This document shows, piece by piece, positions 1-8,255 of a stretch of DNA of 64,000 nt (positions within the stretch are counted from its first letter, which is position 1; each line of letters opens with the position of its first letter). The stretch spans positions 868,001 through 932,000 of the forward strand of contig NZ_OY762974.1 of NCBI RefSeq assembly GCF_963667135.1, given 5' to 3'. A program made the position numbers and the translations under genes. The DNA is from an uncultured Macellibacteroides sp. Its GTDB lineage: Bacteria; Bacteroidota; Bacteroidia; Bacteroidales; Tannerellaceae. The notes under the pieces are model-generated. The model was given only the letters and a program-made list of their open reading frames with translations. It ran no database searches and was not told the DNA's origin.

Positions 1-3
1 ACT

Positions 4-951
4 ATGAGTAAAAAGGAGATTCTCTTTCTTTTAAGTCTATTATGTTTTTGCAACTGTAGTAACCCTCTTTCTGATGAAGAAGAGAAAGTTCCGGAAACGT
101 TCCCCGTACAGTTTAGTATTCAACTAAACAAAGAAATTATCCCTTATGTAAATACACGGAGTTTTCCAAATGATTCTGTTCCCGAGCCCAGAAGCTCGGA
201 AGATCCGATATCGAGTCCCAACTCCGGCGATGTTCAAAGTCTTTGTTCCCGTATTGACTATGTCGTTTACAACACAGAAAACCCACTGGTTCCAGTCAAA
301 CACAAACGATATAAAAGCGAAGATGCAACTATAGACTTTGGCATTGTTTATGATTCATTGCCTATGGGAAATTACGAAATACGCCTTCTCGCCCATTCGT
401 CCGCAACAAATGAACTCACTGAAAATAGTTTGACATTCGATGAAGTTACAGACGCATTTTATAATCAGACTTCGATAATAATTGGCTCTGGAGAAAAGAT
501 TTCAAAGGATATAAACCTGCAACGAATTGTTGGTCGCGTTGAATTTATGGCAACCGACACAATTCATTCCAACCTGAAACAGTTCAAAATCCAGCTTACA
601 GGTTATCCCAATAAGTTTAACCTGCTTACAGGAAAAGGGATTCCATCAGTCAACGAATTCACTATTAACCATTTATTTACACCGGAAGAGACTGGTAAAG
701 AAAATAACATTCACTCTTTGCTTTCCTTTATCCCGGAAGAAAACAAATCCATGGTTGTTAAACTAACGGCAACGGACATGTTGGACAGATACCTCTGGAG
801 TTACTCAATCGAATCAGTAATTCCTCAGGTTAACAAAATCCTTCGATATTCCGGAAAATTATACTCTCCAAGATCCAGCAATGAGTCTGTCAACCTCTAT
901 CTGGAAAATATTAATTGGGGCGAAACGATTGATATCCCATTGATCGATTAA
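4..951 (+). CDS. Lipoprotein of unknown function, fimbria-anchor-like
   Basis: A 315-residue predicted lipoprotein. The N-terminus has a short hydrophobic stretch ending in the lipobox-like LCFCNC, so it is probably lipidated near Cys18. The rest is soluble and beta-rich, with a phrase (PMGNYEIRLLAHSS) typical of the beta-sandwich domains in FimB/Mfa2-like fimbrial anchors of Bacteroidales. That family link is inferred from the general pattern only. The ATG is three bases from the window edge, so any operon partners upstream cannot be seen. A strong hairpin follows the stop and separates it from the convergent adenosyltransferase gene. Confidence 0.6.
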   Translation: MSKKEILFLLSLLCFCNCSNPLSDEEEKVPETFPVQFSIQLNKEIIPYVNTRSFPNDSVPEPRSSEDPISSPNSGDVQSLCSRIDYVVYNTENPLVPVKHKRYKSEDATIDFGIVYDSLPMGNYEIRLLAHSSATNELTENSLTFDEVTDAFYNQTSIIIGSGEKISKDINLQRIVGRVEFMATDTIHSNLKQFKIQLTGYPNKFNLLTGKGIPSVNEFTINHLFTPEETGKENNIHSLLSFIPEENKSMVVKLTATDMLDRYLWSYSIESVIPQVNKILRYSGKLYSPRSSNESVNLYLENINWGETIDIPLID

Positions 952-958
952 AACAAAC

Positions 959-991
959 CCGGCGTATGATTGTTAATGAGTCATACGCCGG
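959..991. terminator. Bidirectional hairpin terminator
   Basis: Perfect 11-bp inverted repeat (CCGGCGTATGA and its complement) around an 11-nt loop, placed between two genes that converge tail to tail. The T-runs are weak, so termination is inferred from position and stem strength. Confidence 0.7.
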
Positions 992-1002
992 ACTTATTTA
1001 AA

Positions 1003-1566
1003 TCACTTTCTCTTATAAAGAAACAACTTCCAGCGTTCTTCATTATTGCCCTGTTTCTGCATATCGTATCGGGCCATGGTAAAGAAAAGATCCGACAATC
1101 TATTAATAAATCGAAGAATTATTTCCGGAACAGGGTCTTGTTTGTGCAAAGTCCACAGTCGTCTTTCTGCCCGACGGGCAACAGTTCGTACCAGTTGGCA
1201 GTGTGAGGAAACCAGAGTACCACCGGGAAGAATAAAATATTCACTATCCGACATCTCTCCGGTCATACGATCAATCTCTTGTTCACAGTATATGTCTATA
1301 TCTTCACGTATTTTATTCAAATTCTGTTCCCTGATTGCAGAAGGGGTTGCCACCAGCGACATAGACACCATCAATTCCATCTGTAAAGTATACAACAATT
1401 CTTGCCATTCATGGTTTTCTGGCAATAATGACCGCACTACTCCTATTGTTGCATTTAATTCATCCAGACAACCATTGGCTTCAATTCGGATATCATCCTT
1501 ATCGACACGTTCTCCACCATAAATTCCCGTACGACCTTTGTCGCCACCTTTAGTATAAATCTTCAT
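1003..1566 (-). CDS. Cob(I)yrinic acid a,c-diamide adenosyltransferase, PduO type
   Basis: Transfers the adenosyl group of ATP to the cobalt of corrinoids, a cytoplasmic step in making adenosylcobalamin. The 187 residues match the PduO/MMAB-type family in length and signature: the N-terminal ATP-binding stretch KIYTKGGDKGRTGIYGG at residues 2-18, and the C-terminal helix RTVARRAERRLW near residues 126-137. The gene stands alone here, 29 kb from the main cobalamin operon. The 3' remnant of a second cobB ends seven bases upstream of its ATG, which suggests it once lay downstream of cobB in an operon. Family assignment is firm; the gene symbol is left open because cobO, pduO and btuR are used inconsistently for this type. 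Confidence 0.93.
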   Translation of the reverse strand: MKIYTKGGDKGRTGIYGGERVDKDDIRIEANGCLDELNATIGVVRSLLPENHEWQELLYTLQMELMVSMSLVATPSAIREQNLNKIREDIDIYCEQEIDRMTGEMSDSEYFILPGGTLVSSHCQLVRTVARRAERRLWTLHKQDPVPEIILRFINRLSDLFFTMARYDMQKQGNNEERWKLFLYKRK

Positions 1567-1572
1567 TTTGTA

Positions 1573-1696
1573 TTAATTTTTATTCCACAAATCCAATAGA
1601 TTCATCTCTCCACAATATAAATGGTTATAACCAGCTATTGTATACTTATAACGAAAAAACGCCGTTTTTGTTTTGAAAGCTCTTGTATTATCCTAG
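1573..1696 (-). pseudogene. 3' remnant of a second cobB gene
   Basis: Read on the minus strand, these bases encode about 40 residues, including FRYKYTIAGY and LLDLWNKN before a TAA. They align without gaps to the C-terminus of the intact CobB at 30294-31619 (FRYKNTIAGY, LMDLWNKNHNK). Nucleotide identity is high but clearly diverged (my estimate by eye is about 80%). There is no start codon and no upstream part: similarity fades near 1696 and the cytolysin-like gene ends at 1709. It is a decayed paralogue or the stump of a relocated gene. Confidence 0.85.
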
Positions 1697-1708
1697 CATT
1701 GTGCCTTC

Positions 1709-2899
1709 TCACTGATGCCTTCTGTTTCGATTGCCAGAAGCAGGATTGGTAGGATGATAAGCAGAATTGTCATAAACATACCTTCCTTGTAAATATATAG
1801 GATACCCATAAGCGATGGATGAATAACTGGTTTCGAATATACTGTTCAAATCAGACAGTCCGCCCACAAAGAACGCACTCGGAGTGTCATCTACAATGGC
1901 AAATATGGTAACAGTCGATTTACTAAATATTTTTGTTACTTGTTTATCTGCATCCATACTGACCCCTTTAAATTTATATTTGATGGCAGCTTTTAGTGCC
2001 TGCCCTACTTCAGAATAAGAATACTCACTTTCAATAGCCATATAAACCACCCTTCCGTATGTCAACGACCGTATATAAACCGGCAAATTTTCATCTTTGA
2101 ATCCAAGTTTCTTATTGTAAGAAGAATCCTTAAAAAAGCCCTTACTTGCTGCAGGAGCATCCATATTCACTGAAAAATTAACACTTAACAATTTTACGAA
2201 TACTCGACTTTGAATATTAATCTTTTTACTATTCTTTACCGTATTCTCACTAAATATACGACCAAGAGATACATTTCCAGAGAGAGCTTTTTCTAAATCG
2301 GAAGATGATTTGTATTGTGTAAAATAATATTCCAAATCAGCTTTATCGGCTTCCAGATGCTTGCGGTATTCTTTCGAAATCATAGCTGCCTTAAAAGACT
2401 TTTTATATCCTGAAGAGCCGGTTTCGTTCGTTATTGAATCAATGAAAGGATCATTGAAATTATACACTACATCAATAGGATTCCTCTCCCGTGCTATTTC
2501 ATTACCTAATTCATTAGGGAATGAAGACTTAGGATAAACAGCACCAGCATAGATGTTGACTGGAATGTAAATAAACAAATTATCCGATGAATTTCCGGTA
2601 GAAGCTGCACTTCTTGTGAGACTACCATCATCACTTACCAAACAAACATTCATATCACCGATATAAATATCATCAGCAGGACGACTAGAATTGCTCTCAT
2701 CCCAAACAAATGGAGAATTATCGAATCGGCCTTTTATATCCTGTTGTTGGTTATTATCCATAGGATTGTCATCTTTCGAACAAGATAAAAACATGGATAG
2801 GATGAATGTAAATAGCACAATTGGTTTACAAGCATACCCGGTATTTCCATTAATCCGGTTGGTTGAACCAAAATTCTTCTTTAGTATTTGAACTTTCAT
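1709..2899 (-). CDS. Thiol-activated cytolysin (CDC)-like lipoprotein lacking domain 4
   Basis: Resembles the D1-D3 part of cholesterol-dependent cytolysins, secreted proteins that oligomerise into beta-barrel pores. The clearest match is LPVYIRSLTYGRVVYMAIES followed by EVGQALKAAIKYK, equivalent to the conserved 'VYISSVAYGRQVYLKLE...EVEAAFEA' block of the family; SLGRIFSENT and QSRVFVKLLSVNFSV also fit. The chain ends in NSAYHPTNPASGNRNRRHQ, just where domain 4 should start, so the Trp-rich undecapeptide and cholesterol-binding loops are absent. I chose the ATG at 2899 (MKVQILKK), which gives 396 residues and places a lipoprotein signal (FILSMFLSC) near the N-terminus; an in-frame start at 3016 would only add unlikely sequence. 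A CDC-like toxin or a surface protein that has taken over the fold are both possible. Confidence 0.72.
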   Translation of the reverse strand: MKVQILKKNFGSTNRINGNTGYACKPIVLFTFILSMFLSCSKDDNPMDNNQQQDIKGRFDNSPFVWDESNSSRPADDIYIGDMNVCLVSDDGSLTRSAASTGNSSDNLFIYIPVNIYAGAVYPKSSFPNELGNEIARERNPIDVVYNFNDPFIDSITNETGSSGYKKSFKAAMISKEYRKHLEADKADLEYYFTQYKSSSDLEKALSGNVSLGRIFSENTVKNSKKINIQSRVFVKLLSVNFSVNMDAPAASKGFFKDSSYNKKLGFKDENLPVYIRSLTYGRVVYMAIESEYSYSEVGQALKAAIKYKFKGVSMDADKQVTKIFSKSTVTIFAIVDDTPSAFFVGGLSDLNSIFETSYSSIAYGYPIYLQGRYVYDNSAYHPTNPASGNRNRRHQ

Positions 2900-3135
2900 G
2901 GTTATATTATTTATTATTCGATCACAAATGTAAACTAAAAGAAAAGGGTTAAAAAGAGTGATCAAGAGGTTCGTGTCCAAAATATAGGTTTTAGAAATGA
3001 TTATATCATAGTCCATTTATAATCAACCAGATAAACAAGTCTAGATATAGGTATTTGTAAGAATAAAAAAAGATTTAGGTCCTGACTCTGTTCCTTATAT
3101 ATGGGAAAGTAAAGCGACAACGAAAAAAAATTCCA

Positions 3136-4812
3136 TTAATTCAGATGACGATTTAGAAATTCAGCTATATCAGCTCCAGCCTCTATTCCAATTTTTTTCC
3201 TCAAACTTGTCCGACGAGTTTGGATAGTATTTGGTTTTTGATTTAAAATAATCGCAATTTCCATGACCTTGAATCCGGCATATGTTAACAAACAAATACG
3301 ATGCTCATATACAGACAAGCCGGGAAAAGAAACTCCTATTTTTTCTGCAAAACCAGGACGCACCAAATTTATAGTTTTCAGTATGGCTTCCCATTGTTCT
3401 TCAATATTTTTCTCACCATAAAATATTTTGTTGACTCTCTGTATCATTTGAAGAGGATTAGTCTGCAGAGATTCATATTTTTCGATATTCTGATTGAAGT
3501 GAATAATTTTCTTTGCAATATCACATTGTACCATGACAGCATTGTGCAGATCGGCATTAAGACGATAAATAGAAGAATTTAATTCTCGGTTCATTTCTTT
3601 TAATGTATTGATAGTTTGTTGCGCCTCAATTATACGGTTCTTTCGTTTCAACAGATGAATGGCAACCATGGTACCACTAATTACAAGTAAAGCAGCCAAC
3701 AGGAGCAGCCAAGACTGCAAAATTATAGTTTGTTTATCATGGATATTTTTCATCCGTTCAAAATCATACTTTTTTTCTATATCCAATACAGAACTTTGAT
3801 TTCGCTCATCCATGATCCGTTCAATTGAAGAAACCCGTTTATCCAGATAGTCGAAAGCTGCTGTATAATTTTTTCTACTCTTTTCCCAATTTGCCAAGGC
3901 TATATAAATACTCCCTTGCAAATAACTATCAGTTAAATTATCAACCTCTTTCTTTACACAATCATAATAGAAAGAAGCTGAATCTTCCATTTCCAGACAG
4001 GAATATACCTGAGCCAAATTGAGATGATATCGTGGAATTTCCGTTGAATCTGTATTGATCCGGAACGAAAGATGAATGTAGCTGAGAGCCTTTTCATACT
4101 CTTGCTTTTGGGAGTATGCCAAACTGATATTTTGCATCAACAACGATTCTCCATTTCTGTCGTTTATCTCTCTAGCCAACTCAATTCCTCGTTGAAAGAC
4201 AACCAAAGCACTGTCCGTTTCGTCCATCAACAAATAGGAACGTCCCTCATTACTAATGGACGTAATCTTATTCTTACTATTATTCCAGTAGAGTTGATTT
4301 GTTATTTGATATGCCCTTAGTGCCTGCTCATAAAGTCCCTGCTGTTCTAACAAATCCCCTATATTATTTTGTACTAACCCTTTAAGGTTATTATCATTTG
4401 TTTTTATTGCTTCGGTCAAAGACTCTTTATAAGCATACATAGCTTTATCAAGGGCTTTCTGTTCATAATAAACACAGCCACTATAAAAAGCAGCCAATGC
4501 CGTCCACCTGGGATTATCCGCTTTTCGACGATAATAATTCCATGCAGTGAAAACAGCGGAATCGGACGCTATACTATGCATCGTTTTATACCGGGCCCGA
4601 ACACGGGTAACCAAGTATTGCATGTACTGCTCTTTGTTAAAACTTTTTTCGGGATAGAAAATAGAATCAATTAGGTTGAGAGCACTATCTGCTTGTTCTG
4701 TGTCGAGCAAACGGTCTGCCCGTCCCAACAATTCATTCGCTTCAGGTTGTGGTGTGCAGCCAAACAGAGCAGCCAGGAGAAAAAAAGAAAGGAAATATTT
4801 AACTATTCGCAT
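3136..4812 (-). CDS. TPR lipoprotein/membrane regulator with C-terminal HTH
   Basis: A one-protein sensor-regulator of the Bacteroidota type. In order: a hydrophobic N-terminus with lipobox-like ALFGC, several TPR units across about residues 30-340 (for example KALDKAMYAYKESL and GLYEQALRAYQ), one transmembrane helix (SWLLLLAALLVISGTMVAIH), a coiled coil (about 395-440) and a C-terminal LuxR-like helix-turn-helix (FKVMEIAIILNQKPNTIQTR). The TPRs would be outside the cytoplasm and the HTH inside. I start it at the ATG at 4812: the longer frame begins with a TTG that lies inside the promoter -7 box. It is divergent from the ECF sigma gene. The target genes are unknown; nearest candidates are the sigma gene and the cytolysin-like gene. 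Confidence 0.8.
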   Translation of the reverse strand: MRIVKYFLSFFLLAALFGCTPQPEANELLGRADRLLDTEQADSALNLIDSIFYPEKSFNKEQYMQYLVTRVRARYKTMHSIASDSAVFTAWNYYRRKADNPRWTALAAFYSGCVYYEQKALDKAMYAYKESLTEAIKTNDNNLKGLVQNNIGDLLEQQGLYEQALRAYQITNQLYWNNSKNKITSISNEGRSYLLMDETDSALVVFQRGIELAREINDRNGESLLMQNISLAYSQKQEYEKALSYIHLSFRINTDSTEIPRYHLNLAQVYSCLEMEDSASFYYDCVKKEVDNLTDSYLQGSIYIALANWEKSRKNYTAAFDYLDKRVSSIERIMDERNQSSVLDIEKKYDFERMKNIHDKQTIILQSWLLLLAALLVISGTMVAIHLLKRKNRIIEAQQTINTLKEMNRELNSSIYRLNADLHNAVMVQCDIAKKIIHFNQNIEKYESLQTNPLQMIQRVNKIFYGEKNIEEQWEAILKTINLVRPGFAEKIGVSFPGLSVYEHRICLLTYAGFKVMEIAIILNQKPNTIQTRRTSLRKKIGIEAGADIAEFLNRHLN

Positions 4813-4833
4813 CAATAAAAGTATTTTCCGATG

Positions 4834-4841
4834 CAAAGATA
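4834..4841 (-). promoter_or_regulatory. Bacteroidota -7 promoter box
   Basis: TATCTTTG on the minus strand fits the TAnnTTTG consensus. It would start transcription about 15 nt before the ATG at 4812, and it decides that start over the TTG at 4836, which overlaps the box itself. Confidence 0.6.
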
Positions 4842-4982
4842 GAAGAATTAGATAAATAAGTTAAATTGAAACATAGTTTCCAAAATCCTTATGACGAATA
4901 TCTCAACTTTACAAGAAAATCACTTCGTTTTCCAATAAATTATCCTTTCCTTTGTCTCAAATACAGAGCTTTATCCAATCAT

Positions 4983-5531
4983 ATGAGCAATAAAATTACA
5001 ACCGAAATATTAGATGCATTAAGAAATGGAGACCATAAAGCATTCGAAGTTGTTTTTATTACTTACTTCAAAAAAATCAAGCTTTTTATTTTTGGATATA
5101 TAAAGTCTGAAGAAGACGCCGAAGAACTGGCTGAAGATTTATTTGTTACTCTCTGGACAAAACGACAGTCAATCGACACCTCAAAATCATTTAGTGCTTT
5201 TATGCATACCATGGCTCGTAATGCAGCTATAAATTTTCTGGAGCGTAAATATATACATCAGATTTATTTATCCAATGCCACATTTCAAGAACTAACTTCT
5301 ACTGCCGAAGATGATATGATAGCCAAAGAACTTGGCTTACAAATTGATGATGTAGTAGATAGCATGCCTGCCCAGCGAAAACAAATCTATAATCTGAGCC
5401 GAAACGAAGGCCTTAGTAACGAAGAAATAGCCTTGCGATTAAATACTACAAAAAGAAATGTTGAGAGCCAGTTAAGCCTGGCTCTCAAAGAAATAAGAAA
5501 AACAATCTCTTTGTTTTTTTTATTCATCTAA
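4983..5531 (+). CDS. ECF-type RNA polymerase sigma factor
   Basis: A 182-residue sigma-70 factor with region 2 (AFEVVFITYFKKIKLFIFGY...DAEELAEDLFVTLW) and region 4 HTH (LSNEEIALRLNTTKRNVESQ), the length usual for Bacteroidota ECF factors. I chose the ATG at 4983; the longer frame opens with TTG and adds 39 residues unlike the family. It probably works with the FecR-like anti-sigma at 8256 and the TonB receptor at 9241, from which two LRR genes on the other strand now separate it. It ends 13 bp from the convergent LRR gene, with no obvious terminator between. Confidence 0.9.
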   Translation: MSNKITTEILDALRNGDHKAFEVVFITYFKKIKLFIFGYIKSEEDAEELAEDLFVTLWTKRQSIDTSKSFSAFMHTMARNAAINFLERKYIHQIYLSNATFQELTSTAEDDMIAKELGLQIDDVVDSMPAQRKQIYNLSRNEGLSNEEIALRLNTTKRNVESQLSLALKEIRKTISLFFLFI

Positions 5532-5544
5532 AATTACGTAATTA

Positions 5545-7017
5545 TTATTCTCCTTTTTCAATAATCTCAATTCCTTCCTCAATTTCGAAATGTGTCAACT
5601 GCTTTCTATTAAAACCTTTCCACACATATATGGTTTTTAATTGAGGATTTTTGGTGGAATACAATACAAGTAACTTCTTATTGCAGCTAATATCTAACTC
5701 TGTTAGCTCATTTTGTTCGCAAGAAAGAAAAACTAATTCTGTATTTTGGCTCAAATCAAGGGCCGTCAAATTATTGACATTGCAGCTTAACCTTTGTAAC
5801 TGTTTACATTCTGAAAAATCTATCTCCGGAATATTATTATTAGAGCAGTTTATCACCTCTAGCTTTGGATTATTTGACAAACTCACAACTGTTTTTATCT
5901 TATTGTCTGAGAAATCAAACTCTTTCAAACCTGTGAAATACTCTATATTATAAAGTCTATAAATAATTCTGTTTGCAATATTAAGTGTTGGTATTTGAGC
6001 GGCTTCAACTGTTGATAAAGCTCCTGTATACTCATCAGTATCATATTTAGCTAATTTATTTAAAATAGCCTCCTCAAAATACTTTTTCATATTACCTAAC
6101 ATTGTTTTTATTATATCCTTTTCGTCCGACAAATAATACTTAACAGTAACTTTTATATCTGCTGGTACATGAACATTATAATCCGTTAGCATAGATTTAT
6201 GAAATGATTTTGACACCCACAATCTTGTTAAAGCTGGGTTGTATTCGGCATCTAGCCACTTAAGTTTCAGATAATCAAATTTACTGATATCCAGTTCTTC
6301 TAATAAATTGGTGGCTAATAGTAACTCTCTTACCGATTCACAATTACCTGTATCAAGAATCTTTAATTTATTATTATAACAATATAATTTAGTTAACATT
6401 TTATGTTCCCCCAATATAAGGTTGTTCAATTGATTCTTATAACAATATAATTCTTCAAGCGCTGCACAATTTTGCAAATCTAATGACTCAATCTGATTAT
6501 TGCTACACATTAGATATTTCAACTGCTTTTTATTGTTTATATCCAATTCATTCAGTTTGTTGTTGTTACAGTAGATATAGCTTAGTGCATTATTTTTTTT
6601 TATATTTAAAGTAGTCAGTTCGTTATAACTGCAGGCGAGGTAGTCTAAATTAAGATTTTTAGATAAATCCAAAGAAGTCAGTTCATTGTTGGCACAATCT
6701 AACGATTTTACACCTATAAAATACTCAATCCCTTCTAATGAGTTTATTTTATCTTTTATTATGTTGTTAGCTCCATTGAGGAATAAACTAGTAACAGCTG
6801 CAGCTTCTTCTTCTGAAAGCTTCCCATTATTATCTGTATCATAAATATCCATATTTTGAAGAATCCTGCTTTTGAATACTGGATCTTTAATCTTTTCCAG
6901 AACATCAATTTTTTCAGGTACAGCAGGTGGTTCTTTCCAGGAATCTTTCTCATCATCACATGATTGGAAAAATCCGAATGAGAAAATGACTAATAAAAGA
7001 GAATACATATTTTTCAT
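5545..7017 (-). CDS. EF-hand/leucine-rich-repeat lipoprotein, long form
   Basis: A 490-residue predicted surface lipoprotein. The signal peptide ends in FFQSC. Residues about 55-75 hold a calcium-binding EF-hand-like loop (DIYDTDNNGKLSEEEAA). It is followed by about nine 21-residue leucine-rich repeats of the pattern LxxLxCxxNxLxxLDLSxN (about residues 95-275). A second module starts near 305 with a degenerate EF-hand (KYDTDEYTGALSTVEAA) and further LRRs to about 460, then a short cap ending FEIEEGIEIIEKGE. The Cys and Asn positions are those of Bacteroidales BspA-like or internalin-like repeats. It is a paralogue of the next gene upstream and probably co-transcribed with it. Ligand unknown; binding of a protein or glycan is an inference. 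Confidence 0.8.
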   Translation of the reverse strand: MKNMYSLLLVIFSFGFFQSCDDEKDSWKEPPAVPEKIDVLEKIKDPVFKSRILQNMDIYDTDNNGKLSEEEAAAVTSLFLNGANNIIKDKINSLEGIEYFIGVKSLDCANNELTSLDLSKNLNLDYLACSYNELTTLNIKKNNALSYIYCNNNKLNELDINNKKQLKYLMCSNNQIESLDLQNCAALEELYCYKNQLNNLILGEHKMLTKLYCYNNKLKILDTGNCESVRELLLATNLLEELDISKFDYLKLKWLDAEYNPALTRLWVSKSFHKSMLTDYNVHVPADIKVTVKYYLSDEKDIIKTMLGNMKKYFEEAILNKLAKYDTDEYTGALSTVEAAQIPTLNIANRIIYRLYNIEYFTGLKEFDFSDNKIKTVVSLSNNPKLEVINCSNNNIPEIDFSECKQLQRLSCNVNNLTALDLSQNTELVFLSCEQNELTELDISCNKKLLVLYSTKNPQLKTIYVWKGFNRKQLTHFEIEEGIEIIEKGE

Positions 7018-7067
7018 AATGTTTTTATTTTCTATTAAAAGTAAAGCTTAATTACTATCCTTAATTA

Positions 7068-8066
7068 TTACTTATCTTGTTCTATAATTTTTACGTTTGC
7101 AGGTACTTCAAACAATTCTATTTCAGAAGTACTAAATCCTCGCCAAACGCAAATATCATTTAAAGAAGGATTCTCTTTCGCTTTAAGTTCAACCAAACAA
7201 GTATTGAATGTAAGATTCAATGTTTGTAACAGATTGTTTTCGCAATAAAACAACCCTAATTCTGTACACATTTTTGTATCAACTGTTTTCAATTGATTAT
7301 GAGAACAATTCACTTCGAAAACAAGTTTATTATCACCAATAACAAGACTCGTTAACTGATTATTATTGCAAATCAGGCGCGAAATCCATTTATTTTCATT
7401 AAGATTTAATGTCGCAAGCTGATTGATACTGCAGTCTAGAATATCTAAGCGAGATGTATTGTTTAGATCTAGTATTTTCAGTAGATTGTTACGGCAATAC
7501 AATTCTGAAATTAGCGATTCTTTGCAAAAACTTAATGTCTCCAACTTATTGTTCTGGCAATATAGTTTCGCCAATTCTACATTCTTAGAAATATCCAGTT
7601 TTTTTAGATTCATGTCACTACACAACACTTCTTTCAATTCTGGATTATTGGTAAGATTCAATGTCGATAAATTATTATTTCCACAACTTAATTTTATCAG
7701 CTTTACATTCTTAGACAAATCAATTGTAGTTAATTTATTCCATCCACAATTTAATATTCGTAATCCAGTAAAATATTCGATCCCTTGAAGCGATTCAATT
7801 TTAGAATTACCCCTCCAATGAGTCAAGTCCAGTTGATCTACATCGGCAGCTTCTCCTTCCGATAGTTTGCCATCTTCATCTTGGTCGTATTCACTTAAAA
7901 TATCCTGAATATACTTTTTGAATACCGGATCAGGAATTTTAGTTAAGACATCTACTGTTTCCTTTGTTGGAGCGGGAGGGATTGGTTCATCCTTATCGTC
8001 ACAGGCCACAGAGAGTAGCGACATGATAAATGTAGCAGCCAATAATAAATAATTTGTTGTTTTCAT
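7068..8066 (-). CDS. EF-hand/leucine-rich-repeat lipoprotein, short form
   Basis: A 332-residue paralogue of the preceding entry. The signal peptide has lipobox LLSVAC. An EF-hand-like loop (EYDQDEDGKLSEGEAADV) near residues 60-78 is followed by about ten LRRs with the same L-x-C-x-x-N ladder and the same cap (FEVPANVKIIEQDK). It has one EF-hand/LRR module where its neighbour has two. I start it at ATG 8066 (MKTTNYLLL); the longer frame begins at a TTG. The 50-bp gap to the next gene suggests one minus-strand operon of two genes, divergent from the anti-sigma gene. Confidence 0.8.
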   Translation of the reverse strand: MKTTNYLLLAATFIMSLLSVACDDKDEPIPPAPTKETVDVLTKIPDPVFKKYIQDILSEYDQDEDGKLSEGEAADVDQLDLTHWRGNSKIESLQGIEYFTGLRILNCGWNKLTTIDLSKNVKLIKLSCGNNNLSTLNLTNNPELKEVLCSDMNLKKLDISKNVELAKLYCQNNKLETLSFCKESLISELYCRNNLLKILDLNNTSRLDILDCSINQLATLNLNENKWISRLICNNNQLTSLVIGDNKLVFEVNCSHNQLKTVDTKMCTELGLFYCENNLLQTLNLTFNTCLVELKAKENPSLNDICVWRGFSTSEIELFEVPANVKIIEQDK

Positions 8067-8255
8067 ATTTTTGTTTGATTGCAAAAGAATCTGTCATTTA
8101 TCTTACAATACAGTCAAAAGAAGAAATACTCAATAGTAAATTTCAATTTTTTATTTTTTTAAGAACTCATATATTTGTAAAAAATGCACTTTTCTCACTG
8201 AGTTTCTATTTACTTAATTGTATATAAGGAATAAACTAGGTAATACTTAACTAGA

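Noticed and set aside
3016-4836. Upstream in-frame starts of the cytolysin-like gene (3016) and TPR regulator (4836)
   Set aside because: The first adds sequence ahead of a proper lipoprotein signal; the second is a TTG inside the promoter box.
5545-8066. Periodic sequence in the LRR genes as a CRISPR-like or satellite array
   Set aside because: The period is the 63-base LRR unit in an open reading frame, with variable spacing and codon-level variation.
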